This document shows, piece after piece, positions 18,331 to 39,137 of a stretch of 64,000 nucleotides of DNA (position 1 is the stretch's first letter; each line of letters begins with the position of its first letter). Both the position numbers and the translations under genes were made by a program. This stretch comes from an uncultured Hyphomonas sp. (GTDB lineage: Bacteria > Pseudomonadota > Alphaproteobacteria > Caulobacterales > Hyphomonadaceae): NCBI RefSeq assembly GCF_963675305.1, contig NZ_OY776147.1, forward strand, positions 2,480,001 to 2,544,000, in the 5' to 3' direction. Below the pieces are notes generated by a model. That model had not been told where the DNA came from. It did not search any database and was given only the letters and a program-made list of their open reading frames with translations.

Positions 18331-18969
18331 TCAGGCCTCCTTCGATCCGTCGAAGCGTGCCTGGATACCCTCGGCAGCTTCCTTGGTGATGACCAGCGTC
18401 TTGCGGCGCAGAATGTCGTAAACGTTCAGGCCGGCGACCGGCAGGACGTCGATGTTCGGGATATTGCGAGCCGCCTTGGCGAAGTTCTCGTCAACGGCAG
18501 AGCCCGAAATGATCAGGGCATTCTCGATACCGAGACCGGCGAACTGGCCAGCCAGCTCCTTGGTCTTGGCGGAGGTCAGCACCGCTTCGTCCAGAACGAG
18601 GATCGCCTCGCCTTTGACTTTCGAAGACAGCGCATGGGCCAGAGCCATCTTGCGGACCTTCTTCGGCAGGTCGTGGGCGTGGCTGCGAACACGCGGGCCG
18701 TGAGCGATACCGCCACCGACGAAGATCGGTGCGTTACGCGAGCCGTGACGTGCGCCGCCGGAACCTTTCTGGCGGATGTACTTCTTGGTCGTGCGATTCA
18801 CTTCACCGCGCGACTTGGTCTTGTGCGTACCGGCCTGACGGCGCGCGAGCTGCCAGCGAACGGTGCGCTGCAGGATGTCGTCGCGGATATCGTCAATGCC
18901 GAAAATCGCATCGTCGACCGTGATATTGCCGGCAGCCTTGCCAGCCAGGGTTTTGACTGCGAGTTCCAT
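18331..18969 (-). CDS. rplD: 50S ribosomal protein L4
   Basis: 212 residues. The tunnel loop is [20 protein letters not shown] with [20 protein letters not shown]. In E. coli L4 also represses the S10 operon by acting on its leader; the rpsJ leader here (about 130 nt) is short and I cannot show such a structure. Overlaps rplC by 1 bp (TAATG). Confidence 0.97.
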   Translation of the reverse strand: MELAVKTLAGKAAGNITVDDAIFGIDDIRDDILQRTVRWQLARRQAGTHKTKSRGEVNRTTKKYIRQKGSGGARHGSRNAPIFVGGGIAHGPRVRSHAHDLPKKVRKMALAHALSSKVKGEAILVLDEAVLTSAKTKELAGQFAGLGIENALIISGSAVDENFAKAARNIPNIDVLPVAGLNVYDILRRKTLVITKEAAEGIQARFDGSKEA

Positions 18970-20000
18970 TATTCAGCATCCTTGCGGAGTTTTGCCAGGA
19001 GGTCCTTGTCGACCTGGGCACGCGGCTCACCGCCTGCCAGCATATCCTGAGCCTGCTTCACCCACTCTTCCGAAGCGGCCTGCTCGGTCACTTCGAGTTC
19101 AGCGAACAGTGCATCACGATCAGCGTCCGACAGAGCGACCAGTGCGCTCAGCGTTGCAATCCCTTTCGCCGACAGGGCTTCAGACGTCTTCGGGCCAATG
19201 CCGTCGATCAGCTGAATGTTGTCGATCGGGTCAGCTTTCGGAGCTTCGCCACCTTTGGCAGACGCAGCTTCGGGAGCCTTGAACGAGCCGGCAGCCGGCA
19301 CATCGGCAGGAAGAGCCTTCTTCACCGCATCGCGAATTTCGACGAACGCGCCGTCATGGCCAGGGACAGCGCCCTTGACGAGAATCAGACCGCGATCAAC
19401 GTCGGTGCGGACAACTTCGATGTTTTGCGTGGTGACACGCTCAACACCATAGTGACCAGCCATCTTCTTACCCTTCCAGACACGGCCCGGATCCTGGTTT
19501 GCACCAGTCGAACCGTGGGAACGGTGGGAGATCGAAACGCCGTGCGAGGCACGCAGACCACCGAAGTTCCAGCGCTTCATCGCACCGGAGAAACCTTTAC
19601 CGATCGTCAGAGCAGCAACGTCCACTTTCTGACCGGTTGCGAAGTGGTCAGCCAGGACAGTCGCGCCGACTTCCGGCAGATCACCGGAGACGCGGAATTC
19701 CTTGAGCTTACGCTTCGGCGCAACGCCGGCTTTCGCAAACTGGCCGCGCAGCGCCTTCGTGGTGCGCTTGGCCTTCTTCTCGCCGACGCCCATGATGACG
19801 GCTTTGTAGCCATCGGTACGGGTCACTTCCCCACCCTTCTTGGTGGTGACAGTGCGCTCGTCTTCCGTGCGCACGCCAACGACCTGACAGCCATCAAGCG
19901 ACAGGACGGTGACCGGAACGTGACGGCCGGCCTCATCGAATACGCGTGTCATGCCGACTTTGCGGGCAAGCACGCCGGTACGGGCTGCTGGCAGAGCCAT
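18969..20000 (-). CDS. rplC: 50S ribosomal protein L3 with C-terminal HhH extension
   Basis: 343 residues, against about 210-260 usually. Residues 1-230 are a standard L3 ([60 protein letters not shown]), an early-assembly protein near the peptidyl-transferase centre. An Ala/Lys/Pro linker (about 230-260) leads to [20 protein letters not shown] (263-282), a helix-hairpin-helix of the GIGPK type, and a helical acidic tail ending KLRKDAE. No frameshift or stop separates the parts, and rplD starts at the very end, so the extension belongs to the gene. Similar tails occur on other alphaproteobacterial proteins such as L21, to my knowledge. Confidence 0.97.
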   Translation of the reverse strand: MALPAARTGVLARKVGMTRVFDEAGRHVPVTVLSLDGCQVVGVRTEDERTVTTKKGGEVTRTDGYKAVIMGVGEKKAKRTTKALRGQFAKAGVAPKRKLKEFRVSGDLPEVGATVLADHFATGQKVDVAALTIGKGFSGAMKRWNFGGLRASHGVSISHRSHGSTGANQDPGRVWKGKKMAGHYGVERVTTQNIEVVRTDVDRGLILVKGAVPGHDGAFVEIRDAVKKALPADVPAAGSFKAPEAASAKGGEAPKADPIDNIQLIDGIGPKTSEALSAKGIATLSALVALSDADRDALFAELEVTEQAASEEWVKQAQDMLAGGEPRAQVDKDLLAKLRKDAE

Positions 20001-20320
20001 TAACGGCCTCCCTCAAGCTTGATTTCGATGCCGACGCCGGAAGACAGGTCGAGCTTCATCAGCGCGTCGACGGTCTGCGGGGTCGGATCCACGATGTCGA
20101 GAATGCGCTTGTGCGTACGGATCTCGAACTGTTCGCGGGATTTTTTGTCGATATGGGGGGAGCGGTTCACGGTGAAGCGCTCAATACGTGTCGGCAGCGG
20201 GATCGGGCCTTTGACTTCAGCGCCCGTGCGCTTTGCCGTGTTCACGATCTCTTTCGCCGACATGTCGAGGGCGCGGTGATCGAAGGCTTTCAGCCTGATC
20301 CGGATATTTTGTCGTTCCAT
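20000..20320 (-). CDS. rpsJ: 30S ribosomal protein S10 (NusE)
   Basis: 106 residues from the ATG at 20320 ([20 protein letters not shown]). S10 is a head protein and, as NusE, part of antitermination complexes with NusB/NusG. Typical [20 protein letters not shown]. First gene of the S10 operon, preceded by a promoter candidate at 20456-20484. Its stop overlaps the rplC start by 1 bp. Confidence 0.97.
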   Translation of the reverse strand: MERQNIRIRLKAFDHRALDMSAKEIVNTAKRTGAEVKGPIPLPTRIERFTVNRSPHIDKKSREQFEIRTHKRILDIVDPTPQTVDALMKLDLSSGVGIEIKLEGGR

Positions 20321-20455
20321 CGTCTCGGTCCGTCCGCACAAAACACTTCCGCCCGTGGGCAAATCAGCATGCGCCCGGGCGTCCGTGGGATTGAATTGTC
20401 TGTTTCGAGGGAGCGTTCGCTGATTTAAAAGCGCTGCCATCCCGGCGAAGTGGGC

Positions 20456-20484
20456 GGTCTATGGGATAGTCACCGCGCCGTCAA
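20456..20484 (-). promoter_or_regulatory. promoter for the S10 operon
   Basis: Minus-strand TTGACGG (20478-20484) and CATAGACC (20456-20463), 14 nt apart, which fits the alphaproteobacterial housekeeping consensus described in Caulobacter (TTGACGS, 10-14 nt, GCTANAWC). It places the start about 130 nt before rpsJ, independent of tuf. The remainder of the 416-bp gap 20321-20736 holds the divergent promoter region of the glycosyltransferase, where I see only a GATGGGCCCATC palindrome. Confidence 0.55.
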
Positions 20485-20736
20485 CTCCTGCCTGTGGGAT
20501 TTTTGCTGTTGATCTGCAGTGGCGGCGGGCGGTTTGAGCGGTTTCCGGGACCACCTCCCCCTCCCACAAATTGATGGGCCCATCGCCGGGAGTAAATCCA
20601 AGCCGGAGCGTGGTTAACAGAACCGCACCGGGATCTGCAAAGATTCAAGGGAAATCGTTGGGAGATCCCAGCAATCTTCACCGAAATTTTGCGGATTCCT
20701 GAGAGGGTCCAGTCAAACAAGATGGCAGGGTAGATT

Positions 20737-22011
20737 ATGAATACAGTCAGAAAAGTCGAAGCGAACTGGCCGGAACACGTTGAAAAGCCGGAAGAAGGCG
20801 TCGGCGCATTCGAACTCCTCAAGCATCTGCGGTCCGAATTCGAAGGCCAGGCGGCCAGCGAGCTTGAGCTGACCATCCTGATGCCATGTCTGAACGAGGC
20901 CGAAACCCTCGCGACCTGCATCCGCAAGGCACGCGACTATCTCGACCGGGCGGGAATCAAGGGCGAGGTCCTGATCGCCGATAATGGCAGCACCGATGGC
21001 TCGCAGCAGATCGCCAAGGAAGAAGGCGCCCGGGTTCAGCCGGTCTCCGCACGCGGCTATGGCGCCGCGCTGATTGGCGGGATCCGCGCGGCCCGCGGCA
21101 AATACATCATCATGGGCGACGCCGATGATTCCTATGATTTCTCCAGCCTCGACGCCTTCGTCTGGGAGCTGCGCGAAGGCGCCCAACTCGTCATGGGGAA
21201 CCGGTTCCAGGGCGGGATCGCACCCGGCGCCATGCCTTTCCTTCACCGGATGCTCGGCAATCCGGTCCTTTCCTTCATTGGCCGCCTCTTCTTCAAGATC
21301 CCGGTTGGCGACTTCCATTGCGGCCTGCGCGGTTTCAACCGCGACGCCATTCGCGACCTGAAACTCTCAAGCCCGGGCATGGAGTTCGCCAGCGAGATGG
21401 TGGTGAAAGCCTCGCTCAACGAACTCGACATCCGCGAAGTGCCGACCACGCTGTCTCCGGACGGCCGGTCGCGCGCCCCTCACCTGCGCACCTGGCGCGA
21501 CGGCTGGCGCCATCTTCGCTTTCTCCTGCTGCACAGCCCGAAATGGCTGTTCGGTGTTCCGGGATCCACCCTTCTCGGCGCAGGCCTCATCGGCATCGCC
21601 GCCCTGGTCGGCGGACCACTGGAGATCGCAGGTATCCGGCTCGACGTGCTGACCCTTGTGGCGTCCTGCTTCTCGGTGATTCTGGGCATCCAGCTGCTGA
21701 CCTTCTCCCTGCTCACGCGGGTCTATGCCGGCGAGTTCGGCGTGCTGCCGAAGTCGAAACACCTCGACCGGATCCTTCCCTTCCTCACACTGGAACGGCA
21801 GCTTCAGCTGGCGGCGGTGCTTTGCGTGGCGGGCCTCGCCGGCGCCGGTGCGGCGTTCTCAGGCTGGGCGTCTTCAGGCTTTGGAGACATTGTCGGCAAT
21901 TCGACGCTGCGCTGGTTCTCCCTGTCGCTGACCTCTGTCGCGATCAGTGTCCAGCTTGCAGCGGCCGCCTTCCTGGCATCGTTCATCCGTCTGCCGAAGT
22001 CGGGCAAGTAA
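20737..22011 (+). CDS. membrane-bound family 2 glycosyltransferase
   Basis: 424 residues. Residues 44-250 form a GT-A domain: ILMPCLNEAETL (47-58), ADNGSTDGS (81-89) and the metal-binding GDADDSYDF (127-135), followed by MGNRF and HCGLRGF. This resembles the dolichyl/polyprenyl-phosphate sugar transferase type (DPM1/DPG-like). The C-terminal 150 residues contain four membrane helices (LLGAGLIGIAALVGG; LTLVASCFSVILGIQLLTF; two more), so it likely loads sugar onto undecaprenyl phosphate at the inner membrane. ATG at 20737 preceded by GGCAGGG. It is the only plus-strand gene inside the ribosomal supercluster. Confidence 0.85.
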   Translation: MNTVRKVEANWPEHVEKPEEGVGAFELLKHLRSEFEGQAASELELTILMPCLNEAETLATCIRKARDYLDRAGIKGEVLIADNGSTDGSQQIAKEEGARVQPVSARGYGAALIGGIRAARGKYIIMGDADDSYDFSSLDAFVWELREGAQLVMGNRFQGGIAPGAMPFLHRMLGNPVLSFIGRLFFKIPVGDFHCGLRGFNRDAIRDLKLSSPGMEFASEMVVKASLNELDIREVPTTLSPDGRSRAPHLRTWRDGWRHLRFLLLHSPKWLFGVPGSTLLGAGLIGIAALVGGPLEIAGIRLDVLTLVASCFSVILGIQLLTFSLLTRVYAGEFGVLPKSKHLDRILPFLTLERQLQLAAVLCVAGLAGAGAAFSGWASSGFGDIVGNSTLRWFSLSLTSVAISVQLAAAAFLASFIRLPKSGK

Positions 22012-22039
22012 CTCCGCGCCGCGGAATCTTCCCCCAAGC

Positions 22040-22069
22040 AAAAAGGCCGCCCTGATTGGGCGGCCTTTT
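22040..22069. terminator. bidirectional terminator between the glycosyltransferase and tuf
   Basis: AAAAGGCCGCCC (22041-22052), loop TGATT, GGGCGGCCTTTT (22058-22069). With A-tracts on one side and T-tracts on the other it can stop both the plus-strand glycosyltransferase (ends 22011) and minus-strand tuf (ends 22099). Confidence 0.8.
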
Positions 22070-22098
22070 CGATTCTGTGAGGCGTTGGCCTTGAAGAC

Positions 22099-23289
22099 TT
22101 AGTCTTTAATGGCCGAGACGACGCCGGCGCCGACCGTGCGGCCACCTTCGCGGATAGCGAAGCGCAGGCCCTGGTCCATGGCGATCGGGGTGATCAGTTC
22201 CACGTCCATTTTCACATTGTCGCCCGGCAGGACCATTTCCTTGTCCGCCGGAAGCGTCACAACACCCGTCACGTCCGTCGTACGGAAGTAGAACTGCGGA
22301 CGGTAGTTGGTGAAGAACGGCGTGTGACGGCCGCCTTCTTCCTTGGTCAGGATGTAGGCCTCGGCTTCGAACTTGGCGTGCGGCGTGATCGAGCCCGGCT
22401 TGGCCAGAACCTGGCCACGCTCAACGCCTTCACGGTCCACACCGCGCAGCAGGGCACCGATATTGTCGCCAGCCTGGCCCTGGTCGAGCAGCTTGCGGAA
22501 CATTTCAACGCCCGTGCAGGTCGTCTTCGTGGTGTCGCGGATACCGACGATTTCGATCTCGTCGCCAACCTTGATGATGCCCTGCTCCACACGGCCGGTC
22601 ACAACCGTACCGCGGCCGGAGATCGAGAACACGTCTTCGACCGGCATCAGGAACGGCTTGTCCAGCGGACGTTCCGGCGTCGGGATGTACTCGTCGACAG
22701 CTGCCATCAGCTCAAGGATACGGTCCTTGCCGATATTGTCGTCACGGCCTTCGACAGCCGCAAGCGCCGAGCCCTTGATGATCGGGATGTCGTCGCCCGG
22801 GAATTCGTAGGACGACAGCAGTTCGCGGACTTCCATCTCGACGAGCTCGAGCAGCTCTTCGTCGTCGACCTGGTCAACCTTGTTCAGGAACACGACCAGG
22901 GCCGGCACGCCAACCTGGCGGGCAAGCAGGATGTGCTCACGGGTCTGCGGCATCGGGCCGTCAGCCGCGTTCACAACCAGGATCGCGCCGTCCATCTGGG
23001 CCGCACCGGTGATCATGTTCTTCACATAGTCAGCGTGTCCGGGGCAGTCGACGTGGGCATAGTGACGGTTGGCCGTCTCGTATTCCACGTGCGCGGTGTT
23101 GATCGTGATCCCGCGCGCCTTCTCTTCCGGTGCAGAGTCAATGTCTGCATAGGATTTCGATTCACCGCCGGATGCTTCCGCCAGCACCATCGAAATCGCT
23201 GCCGTCAGCGTCGTCTTGCCGTGGTCAACGTGGCCAATCGTGCCGATGTTCACGTGCGGCTTGTTACGCTCAAACTTTGCCTTGCCCAT
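22099..23289 (-). CDS. tuf: elongation factor Tu
   Basis: 396 residues. GTPase delivering aminoacyl-tRNA. G1 [10 protein letters not shown] (19-28), G2 region [14 protein letters not shown]3 DCPGHADY, G4 NKVD; domains II and III follow, ending [12 protein letters not shown]. The only tuf copy in this window; alphaproteobacteria often have a second elsewhere. It lies 50 bp after fusA. Confidence 0.98.
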   Translation of the reverse strand: MGKAKFERNKPHVNIGTIGHVDHGKTTLTAAISMVLAEASGGESKSYADIDSAPEEKARGITINTAHVEYETANRHYAHVDCPGHADYVKNMITGAAQMDGAILVVNAADGPMPQTREHILLARQVGVPALVVFLNKVDQVDDEELLELVEMEVRELLSSYEFPGDDIPIIKGSALAAVEGRDDNIGKDRILELMAAVDEYIPTPERPLDKPFLMPVEDVFSISGRGTVVTGRVEQGIIKVGDEIEIVGIRDTTKTTCTGVEMFRKLLDQGQAGDNIGALLRGVDREGVERGQVLAKPGSITPHAKFEAEAYILTKEEGGRHTPFFTNYRPQFYFRTTDVTGVVTLPADKEMVLPGDNVKMDVELITPIAMDQGLRFAIREGGRTVGAGVVSAIKD

Positions 23290-23339
23290 CGGGCCTCTCC
23301 TTCATTCAAACTGTTGGCCGGAACTCCGGCCGGATTTCC

Positions 23340-25463
<2,124 letters not shown>

Positions 25464-25553
25464 TTTGGTCAACCTTCGTGTTTGCTTTCCGGGTAGGAAA
25501 AGGGGCGATTTGCGGGCGCGTTACCCGTTATCGCCCCGGAATGCCAGTAGTGA

Positions 25554-26407
<854 letters not shown>

Positions 26408-26637
26408 TCGGGCCTTCTGTCTCTTTTAACTCTGGCCCGATGGGCCGCTAACGTAATCATGCCCCGAATGCCCCCAAAGGGCTTCCGGGACGGGGCGAAA
26501 ACTTGGGGGTCAGATTGGCCGGATCAAGTCAAATCCGGTGCGGCGAAGGGACTCTCATCCCGGGGCCTCTCTGACGATGCGTGGCGTGTAAGCCCAGCAG
26601 GCGCCTGCGTCAAGGGTCGGAAGCTGTCGCGGAACAG

Positions 26638-26844
26638 CTAGTTTTCCGTAGCGGGACGCTGGTTCTGCCGCTTCAGGCACTCGGCCTGCTCCGCGGAGAC
26701 CTGCCCCGCCTCCCCTGCCGGCGCCGCGCTGAGGATTTCCTCGCACCGCGTGATGGCCCAGCTGTCCAGCGAAAGCCAGGCAATCAGGCCGAGGGCGAGC
26801 ACCGCACAGGCGCTGCCAATCAGGTCAGAGCGCTCAAGCTGCAT
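26638..26844 (-). CDS. small single-helix membrane protein
   Basis: 68 residues from the ATG at 26844, chosen because AGGAGG lies 10 nt upstream. One transmembrane helix near the N-terminus (LIGSACAVLALGLIAWLSL), then a short exported or cytosolic tail with two cysteines (TRCEEIL, AECLKRQN). I recognise no family. It lies between the rpoC terminator and rpsL on the same strand, a place that usually has no gene. Confidence 0.6.
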   Translation of the reverse strand: MQLERSDLIGSACAVLALGLIAWLSLDSWAITRCEEILSAAPAGEAGQVSAEQAECLKRQNQRPATEN

Positions 26845-26870
26845 TGGGCGAAAGCCTCCTTCAGAAGCAG

Positions 26871-26898
26871 AAAAGCCTGCCATTGCTGACAGGCTTTT
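26871..26898 (-). terminator. terminator after rpoC
   Basis: AAAAGCCTG (26871-26879) and CAGGCTTTT (26890-26898) form a stem whose distal strand ends in T on either strand. It lies about 40 bp after the rpoC stop and separates the rpoBC unit from the small membrane gene and str operon. Confidence 0.65.
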
Positions 26899-26935
26899 CC
26901 AATTGGTTCAAGGGCTTGCGCCCGGCTCTTCGAGC

Positions 26936-31156
<4,221 letters not shown>

Positions 31157-31285
31157 TTAGGTCTGCTCCTTGGGTGGGCTTTTTTCCGGAGGCTGAAGGG
31201 CCCCTGCCCTGGGTAAAATCTCGTTCGGCTTGGAAGATCCCGCCAGGCCGGCAGCCCGGCGGGGTTTTCCAGTCAGGTCTTCACA

Positions 31286-35434
<4,149 letters not shown>

Positions 35435-35498
35435 CCCAGGATCCCAATTTTGTCGCCGCGGCCACCTCGGCCACGACCTTATCGCCAGAACGCGAGTT

Positions 35499-35527
35499 CG
35501 CGGCGGCCCCAAAAAGGAACCGCCGCG
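35499..35527 (-). promoter_or_regulatory. hairpin in the rplL-rpoB spacer
   Basis: CGCGGCGG (35499-35506) pairs with CCGCCGCG (35520-35527). In E. coli the same spacer holds a partial attenuator and an RNase III site; this stem is in the right place to adjust the ratio of L7/L12 to beta. No T-run follows. Confidence 0.45.
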
Positions 35528-35587
35528 CTAGTCTTTAAAAGGGCAACGCCTCGCGCGAACGCCACCCGAATGTGAAGCGGCCGGAGC

Positions 35588-35971
35588 TTACTTGAGCTCG
35601 ACTTTGGCGCCAGCTGCTTCGAACTTCTTCTTGATCTCTTCGGCTTCAGCCTTCGGAGCACCTTCCTTGATCGGCTTCGGTGCGCCTTCCACCAGCTCTT
35701 TGGCCTCTTTCAGGCCGAGCGACGGAACGACTTCGCGGACGAGTTTGATGACTTCGATTTTCTTGCCACCGGCTTCTGCCAGGATGACGTCGAATTCGTC
35801 TTTCTCTTCAGCAGCGGCTGCACCGCCGGCATCGCCACCGGCGACAGCTGCGACTGCGACCGGAGCAGCAGCGGACACGCCCCACTTCTCTTCGAGAAGG
35901 GTTGCGAGTTCAGCGGCTTCGAGCACGGTGAGGGCCGAAAGGTCTTCGGCAATTTTTTCAAGGTCTGCCAT
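35588..35971 (-). CDS. rplL: 50S ribosomal protein L7/L12
   Basis: 127 residues. N-terminal dimerisation helices ([20 protein letters not shown]), Ala/Gly hinge (about 37-56) and C-terminal factor-binding domain ([37 protein letters not shown]). Forms the flexible stalk that recruits translation GTPases. It lies 57 bp after rplJ. Confidence 0.98.
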   Translation of the reverse strand: MADLEKIAEDLSALTVLEAAELATLLEEKWGVSAAAPVAVAAVAGGDAGGAAAAEEKDEFDVILAEAGGKKIEVIKLVREVVPSLGLKEAKELVEGAPKPIKEGAPKAEAEEIKKKFEAAGAKVELK

Positions 35972-36028
35972 TTTGGTAATTCCTGTTTGGTTCGGTTGTT
36001 TTGGTCTTCAGTTTCCGGAAACGATGGC

Positions 36029-36544
36029 TCAGGCTGCGTCTTTGTTGGCGTAGGCCGATACCACACGAGCGAGTTGGCCAGCCGGGGCCTGCAGGACGCC
36101 CGCAACTTTCGTTGCCGGAGCCTGGATAAGGCCGATGAGCTTGCCACGAAGCTGGTCGAGCGACGGGAGTTTCGCCAGAGCTTCGACACCTTTGGCGTCG
36201 AGGACCTGGTCACCCATCACTGCCCCGATGATCACGAGCTTCGAATTTTCCTTCGAGAACTCGTCGGTCGCTTTCGCGGCCGAAACCGGGTCAGGTGAGA
36301 AGGCAATGGCAACCGGGCCCTGGAACATGTCCTTGGCTTCGTCACCGCCCTTACCGTCAAGCGCGATCTGCGCCAGGGTATTCTTGACCACCTTCAGCTG
36401 CGCACCGTCCTTGCGGAGCATGCCACGCAGCTTCGTCATTTCCGCAACAGACAGACCGGTATAGTGGGTCACAACGACCGCACCGGACTCTTCGAAAACC
36501 CCTTTCAGGGATTCCAGAGCCGCACTTTTTCCAGCTTTATCCAT
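36029..36544 (-). CDS. rplJ: 50S ribosomal protein L10
   Basis: 171 residues from the ATG at 36544 (MDKAGKSAALESLKGVFEES); the frame extends upstream but the extension reads through the leader. L10 anchors L7/L12 dimers through its C-terminal helix. Contains VVTHYTGLSVAEMTKLRGML. In other bacteria the L10-L7/L12 complex represses its own mRNA by binding the leader. Confidence 0.97.
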   Translation of the reverse strand: MDKAGKSAALESLKGVFEESGAVVVTHYTGLSVAEMTKLRGMLRKDGAQLKVVKNTLAQIALDGKGGDEAKDMFQGPVAIAFSPDPVSAAKATDEFSKENSKLVIIGAVMGDQVLDAKGVEALAKLPSLDQLRGKLIGLIQAPATKVAGVLQAPAGQLARVVSAYANKDAA

Positions 36545-36760
36545 AGCGGGTCTCCATTGAGGCGCCCGGACCATCCGGCCGCCCTGGTAATCGCCTTCTG
36601 GCCGGTTGGCCTTCCAGCGCCTGCCCAGGGATTGGCCGCTTGCCCCGGTAAGCCAAAAACAGGTCAGCCCTGTTTTTCCGAACCGAATCAACGCCTCACC
36701 CCGTCTGCATAGGTGGCTGATTAGCCGTTACCGCGTATAAATACGTGACCCATGGTCTAG
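36545..36760 (-). promoter_or_regulatory. probable L10 leader region
   Basis: About 200 untranslated bases precede rplJ on the minus strand, with GC-rich pairing segments such as GGCCGGATGGTCCGG just before the start. Length and position fit the autoregulatory L10 leader of other bacteria, but I have not derived the full fold. Supports regulation of rplJL-rpoBC independent of rplKA. Confidence 0.4.
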
Positions 36761-36785
36761 GACAGGAAAACGGGAGGCCGCCGAA

Positions 36786-36809
36786 TGCATATCGGAGAAC
36801 TCCCGTCAA
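36786..36809 (-). promoter_or_regulatory. candidate promoter for rplJL-rpoBC
   Basis: Minus-strand TTGACGG (36803-36809) followed after 9 nt by GATATGCA. The spacing is a little short for the alphaproteobacterial consensus. A CCTAGACC sequence lies further downstream but lacks a matching -35. The rest of 36810-36920 contains only the terminator of the regulator gene. Confidence 0.3.
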
Positions 36810-36859
36810 GAGCGGGGTGTTAACGCTTTATCCCCAAGCCTGCAACCCCCCTGAGTGAG

Positions 36860-36888
36860 AAAAAGTCAACCCCGGACTTTACCGGGGT
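36860..36888 (-). terminator. terminator of the CadC-like regulator gene
   Basis: ACCCCGG (36869-36875) pairs with CCGGGGT (36882-36888); on the minus strand TGACTTTTT follows. Starts 33 bp past the stop at 36921, and separates this gene from the rplJ promoter. Confidence 0.6.
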
Positions 36889-36920
36889 CCCTGCCCGGCG
36901 CGCGGCCCGGGCCGGCTCCC

Positions 36921-38912
36921 TCAGAAACAGTCGAAGTCCGACGCCCCCGCCGGCCGGCACCTGTCCGGCCAGCCGAATTCGCGCCAGTATGGCGGCAGTC
37001 CGATCCGGGTCATCAGATCGGCAAATCCGGGAAGCCGCCGCATATCGGCATAGACCGGTCCCCAGATACGCATCAGCCTGAGGCGTGTCCCTTCCAGCTC
37101 ATGCCGCCAGATCCGCAGGGCCAGGTCCGGGTCTCCGAGCTGCGCGGCCAGAGCGGCGAGAATCTCGAACCGGTTGGGGTGAGCCCCCGCCCCGCTTTCA
37201 AACTGCGCCTCGACCGCGCCGAGTGCAGCCTCCGTATCCGGCAACGCATCGATGACCGGTGCCAGCAGCGGACGCAATGACGGATCGCTCCGGACCAGGC
37301 GCTGGCAAAGCGCCATCAGGCTTTCCACCGTCTGCGGCGCCTGCATTTCAATCGTCCAGGCATAGGTGTCCCATTCTCCCGGTGGCAGCTGCAGTGTCCA
37401 GTAATGTTCCAGCGATGCCTCGGCCGCTTCGTGCCGTCCGAGCAACGCATAGGCCATGGCAAGGGTCGCCGCGCGATCCGGGTTCAGCGGGTCGGCTGAC
37501 TGACCGCGCTGCGCAATACTGAGGGCTTCCTCCACCCGGCCGGTGCGCATCAGGAAAATCGTCTGATCATGCAGCACGCGCAGATTGGGAGAGCGCTCCA
37601 GCGCCATACGGTTGTTCCGGCCTGCCTCCAGCCAGTCCCCGGCCAGCCCCTCGAAATTGGCCAGCGCCGTATAGGCCTGCGCCAGATCCGGATTGAGACG
37701 GACCGCCTCTTCCGCCATGGCCCGGCCCCGCGCCAGGAAGGCTTCCGCTTCCGCAGGTGTAGAGGCGTTCCAGGCCTGCGCGCCCGTATTCATGGCCAGC
37801 ATCACCCGGGCCGCCCCATAGTCCGGATCCAGCTCGAGCGCCTTGTGAAGCAATGCGATCATTTCGCTGCGGTCGCCCATGCCGAAGACATCCGTCTCCC
37901 GCGCGCTGAGATAATAATTATAGGCTTCGAGGCTGTGTGTATCCGAGCCAAGGATCCGGTTGGGTTCCTGCACATTCAATGACACGCTCAGCGCCCCGGC
38001 CACGTCGGTGGCGATGTCCTTCTGCAAGTCGAACAGGCTCTGCGCACTCAGCAGCCGGTCATAGCCGTGCGACCAGACCTGATAGCCGCTTTCGGTGTCG
38101 ATCAGCTCCGCCGATACCTTGATGCGATCCTGATCCGACCGGATGCTGCCGGTCAGGACGTGGGAGACCCTCAGCTTCTTGCCGAGCGTTTGCGCGTCCA
38201 TACCGTCAGCCGTTCCGACCGAAGGCGGCGCACGGCCGGCAACCTTCAGCTCATCCAGCTGTGTCAGAAGCGTGCGGATCTCCTCCGACAAGCCGCGTGA
38301 GAAATAGTCCTGCTCCGAATTTCCGCTCAGGTTTTCGAACGGCAACACCGCAATCGACTTTTCCGGCACCGCCACTGCGCTGCTTGAAGAGCGCCCGATC
38401 ATGACGCCGGTCCAGAGCATGATGATGGCAAGGACGACCAGCGCCGAAACATAGCGGATGGGGCTGATGTCCGTATCGCGGCGCCACGGCTCGCGGACGA
38501 AGGGCACGGCCTCTTCTTCCACAGGCGCTGGCGGTTCCGGGTCTGCAAGGGGCGCCTGAACCTCTCCGACCTCGGCCGCCAGCCTGTAGCCACGCTTCGG
38601 TATGGTCTCGATGACCGAATGCAGGTCCTTGTCGGTGTTCAGCACGCTCCGCAGAAGAGACACGGCGCGCGTCAGGCTTTCGTCCGCGCCATGCTCCACG
38701 CCCCAGACCTGATCGATCAGTTCCTGCCGCGAGATGACCTCACCCGGCCGCGCGGCCAGAACGCAGAGCACTTGCATGACCTTCGGCTCAAGCCTGTGGC
38801 GCTGGGCGCCATTGGAAACACTGTTCTGGTCAGGTTCGATCAACAGGGCGCCAAGGCGGAAGTCTGATCGCTCCTGCCCTGTCTCCGTGTCTGATCCGAA
38901 CGTGTCTGCCAT
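36921..38912 (-). CDS. CadC-like membrane regulator: wHTH + TM + TPR
   Basis: 663 residues. Residues about 18-115 form an OmpR/ToxR-type winged helix (LEPKVMQVLCVLAARPGEVI; VIETIPKRGYRLAAEV). A Pro/Glu-rich linker and one membrane helix (about 152-172, YVSALVVLAIIMLWTGVMIG) lead to a periplasmic region. This starts with the KSIAVLPFENLSGNSEQDYF module seen in many wHTH-TPR fusions, followed by TPR-like repeats (LEAYNYYLSARE, ALELDPDYGAARVML, AVRLNPDLAQAYTALA). Likely a membrane-bound transcription factor sensing an unknown signal. It is a lone gene separating rplA from rplJ; its target might be the divergent UrcA gene. Confidence 0.8.
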   Translation of the reverse strand: MADTFGSDTETGQERSDFRLGALLIEPDQNSVSNGAQRHRLEPKVMQVLCVLAARPGEVISRQELIDQVWGVEHGADESLTRAVSLLRSVLNTDKDLHSVIETIPKRGYRLAAEVGEVQAPLADPEPPAPVEEEAVPFVREPWRRDTDISPIRYVSALVVLAIIMLWTGVMIGRSSSSAVAVPEKSIAVLPFENLSGNSEQDYFSRGLSEEIRTLLTQLDELKVAGRAPPSVGTADGMDAQTLGKKLRVSHVLTGSIRSDQDRIKVSAELIDTESGYQVWSHGYDRLLSAQSLFDLQKDIATDVAGALSVSLNVQEPNRILGSDTHSLEAYNYYLSARETDVFGMGDRSEMIALLHKALELDPDYGAARVMLAMNTGAQAWNASTPAEAEAFLARGRAMAEEAVRLNPDLAQAYTALANFEGLAGDWLEAGRNNRMALERSPNLRVLHDQTIFLMRTGRVEEALSIAQRGQSADPLNPDRAATLAMAYALLGRHEAAEASLEHYWTLQLPPGEWDTYAWTIEMQAPQTVESLMALCQRLVRSDPSLRPLLAPVIDALPDTEAALGAVEAQFESGAGAHPNRFEILAALAAQLGDPDLALRIWRHELEGTRLRLMRIWGPVYADMRRLPGFADLMTRIGLPPYWREFGWPDRCRPAGASDFDCF

Positions 38913-39137
38913 CTCTGAATCGCTGCCTGACGAAGCCTCTGCGGTGAGTTTATCTCAATCGGACCAGATTGTCCGAAGCCATCAGGTCAAACTTACTCCT
39001 TTAAAAACAAGGCCTAATGTAAACATCAGGTTTTCCTAAGCCTCTCCACAGGACCCGAACGCCCGGTGTGAACGATTGTCAGGCGCAAAGACGGGACATG
39101 TTCAGTGCCCGTCAGCTTACAAATGAGAGGGCCTCAC

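Noticed and set aside
26521..26580. str-operon promoter at the TTGACT box near 26530
   Set aside because: No acceptable -10 at 15-19 nt or alphaproteobacterial -10 at 10-14 nt could be found, so not listed as a feature.
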